DNA from: a virus
Direction: 5' to 3' (one strand)
DNA length: 34,717 nt
IMG/VR virus record: IMGVR_UViG_3300032242_001198
Coordinates: 1-34,717 of that record
In this document: one piece after another, positions 33,533 through 34,717 of the stretch
Layout of the letters: each line of letters starts with the position of its first letter
Position numbering within the stretch: the first letter of the stretch is position 1
Position numbers and translations under genes: made by a program
Notes under the pieces: generated by a model
The model's database searches: none
Seen by the model: the letters and a program-made list of their open reading frames with translations, nothing else
Told to the model about the DNA's origin: nothing

Positions 33533-34237
33533 TTATACACCAAAACTTCCCTTGTAGTAGTAGAAATTTTGTTGTATTTGTTCTTGTGTTAGTTTAGTTG
33601 TATATAATAACATGTTAGCAATATATCCAAATGGTTGTGTAGAACCGGGCACACCGCCGACATTGCCTGTAACATTATGACTGTTGCCTGCTGAAGTTTG
33701 TGCTGTAACTACCCCTACATTTTGTCCATTGATGTAAAATGTTTGTCCACTACTGTCACCTGTTATTGACCATTGTACCCAAGTATCAGCTAAGCCGGCT
33801 ACCGAAAATCCAGAAGGGTAAAATGTACTAACACTATTATCCCACATGCCTAGATTATTAGTTCCTACGTTGATAAGAATCGGATGATCGTTGGGACTGG
33901 TTCTAAATAGTGTCCTGAAGCCGGCTGTGCTAGCAATCATTCTGGCCCAAGAGATATATGTAAATCCTGAAGTAGGTAGAGTGGGTCCAATAGAGGCAGC
34001 CACAATACCCAGGCCCGAAATTGAACAGTTAAAACATTTAACTCCACTCAAATTAACAAACTGACTAGCGTTAACTAAATTTTGTGTACGACTGTTACCA
34101 CTTAAATCAGTAATACTAGTGCCAGTACCACCGTAACTACTATTGTTGTTGGCATCTATCCAGATGGCAAGGTTCTGCGTGATGACAGTAGCATCAACCA
34201 CTCTTGTTCCGTTAAGTGTTACACCTTGTATTATCAT
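33533..34237 (-). CDS. LamG/concanavalin-like adhesin, 234 aa
   Basis: The start is preceded by AGGATAAAC; the upstream gene ends 2 nt before. A lectin-type jelly roll begins at about residue 20: LAIWIDANNNSSYGGTGTSI and TDLSGNSRTQNLVN, then GFTYISWARM, DTWVQWSITGDSSGQTFYIN and FGYIANMLLYTTKLTQEQIQ, ending with FYYYKGSFGV. This is the pattern of LamG-like domains with the final 'N....K.RF' strand. Second of three such proteins in the operon. Confidence 0.82.
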   Translation of the reverse strand: MIIQGVTLNGTRVVDATVITQNLAIWIDANNNSSYGGTGTSITDLSGNSRTQNLVNASQFVNLSGVKCFNCSISGLGIVAASIGPTLPTSGFTYISWARMIASTAGFRTLFRTSPNDHPILINVGTNNLGMWDNSVSTFYPSGFSVAGLADTWVQWSITGDSSGQTFYINGQNVGVVTAQTSAGNSHNVTGNVGGVPGSTQPFGYIANMLLYTTKLTQEQIQQNFYYYKGSFGV

Positions 34238-34239
34238 GT

Positions 34240-34717
34240 TTATCCTAACTCAGTATAACCATAACTTACAACTTGACTAGTTCCACTATTATTGGTAATA
34301 CCAAATGTAAACACATTAGCAGTTGTTGTACTAACTACCGCATTACTAATATTGTTCACATTTCCAACAATCTGCGTAGGTATTGCTGTCAATACTAATG
34401 CGTTGCCGGCTGCATAATACCAACCATAACTACTACCTAATACCGGCACATTTGTATTAGTAACAACCACAGTAGCAGTATATGTAACAATACCATTTGG
34501 AATATTTCCTCTAACCCATATTGAGTAAGTACCGTTTATTGGTACTGTAAGACTTACTGTGTTAGTACCAGCGGCTAGTGTCCAACTACCTGTTGTAGTG
34601 GTAGCAACGTTTGAAAGTTGACTACCATCACCTACAAATTGAACTGTTGATGAAGTCTGTTTAATATTACCTATACTGTTGCCTGCGGCATTAAGGAACT
34701 GTATGGCAGTGGTGTTA
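34240..34717 (-). CDS. Tail protein, C-terminal part (partial)
   Basis: The frame is open to the window edge, with at least 158 residues visible, so the start lies outside. It contains SLTVPINGTYSIWVRGNIPN, followed by GIVTYTATVVVTNTNVPVLG and GWYYAAGNALVLTAIPTQIVG, and ends VSYGYTELG. The Tyr-x-x-Trp-V-R-G-x-I-P-x-G pattern appears in fibre or tail-appendage proteins of large aquatic phages. A GTG at 34468-34470 inside is Val, not a start. Confidence 0.75.
   Translation of the reverse strand, partial: NTTAIQFLNAAGNSIGNIKQTSSTVQFVGDGSQLSNVATTTTGSWTLAAGTNTVSLTVPINGTYSIWVRGNIPNGIVTYTATVVVTNTNVPVLGSSYGWYYAAGNALVLTAIPTQIVGNVNNISNAVVSTTTANVFTFGITNNSGTSQVVSYGYTELG

Noticed and set aside
1-34717. 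CRISPR array or rRNA genes
   Set aside because: No regularly spaced direct repeats and no rRNA-like sequence other than the short boxA-like site.

Overview
The window is a segment of a large, AT-rich tailed-phage genome, probably a jumbo-type phage of a freshwater proteobacterium. The phage call rests on a SleB-type cell-wall hydrolase end, a 27-gene tRNA cluster interleaved with homing-type endonucleases, dozens of small early-type genes behind strong promoters, and a 10-kb block of tail-fibre or adhesin genes on the minus strand. The host call is weaker. It rests on the IscU protein, which closely resembles proteobacterial IscU, and on a boxA-like sequence of proteobacterial type.

Region 1 (1-4512, plus strand): the end of a SleB-like hydrolase, a DUF2452-like protein and an unrecognised gene come first. 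A tight cassette of iron proteins follows: IscU, a small Cys-rich protein, rubrerythrin and a separate 42-residue rubredoxin. A GNAT-like protein, a membrane fatty-acid desaturase and one unknown gene complete the region.

Region 2 (4513-13591): a tRNA cluster of 27 genes, all with encoded CCA. It covers all 20 amino acids, includes an initiator tRNA and a likely AUA-reading Ile2, and can in principle read every sense codon. Between the tRNAs lie five HNH genes and one GIY-YIG gene, two 2OG-Fe(II)-oxygenase-like genes, two tiny conserved-type genes, and an RNA polymerase omega subunit (rpoZ). The gaps without coding sequence are packed with perfect stem-loops, and the one at about 9100-9828 is a good candidate for a large structured noncoding RNA. 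Two endonuclease genes sit behind a hairpin whose loop holds a T4-late-promoter-like GATAAATA, the architecture known for T4 homing endonucleases.

Region 3 (14270-18462): a calcineurin-like phosphoesterase ends in a strong bidirectional terminator. Beyond it are three minus-strand genes (two unknown, one methyltransferase-like) and two small plus-strand genes.

Region 4 (18574-24703, plus strand): early-type small genes, each group behind a near-consensus sigma70 promoter sharing TTGACAATAAAT. They include GIY-YIG and HNH nucleases, a secreted protein, small membrane proteins (one DUF805-like), an OGG-like glycosylase candidate and HTH/RHH-like proteins. Three genes have the -10 box only 6-7 nt before the ATG and look leaderless.

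Region 5 (24682-34717, minus strand): a virion operon read from right to left. It holds the end of a tail protein, a LamG-like adhesin, a 1039-residue LamG plus glycine-rich adhesin, a small basic protein, a pirin-like dioxygenase, a papain-family protease, a 1062-residue fibre with GNLTLP-type repeats and a third LamG-like adhesin, closed by a bidirectional terminator at 24682-24703.
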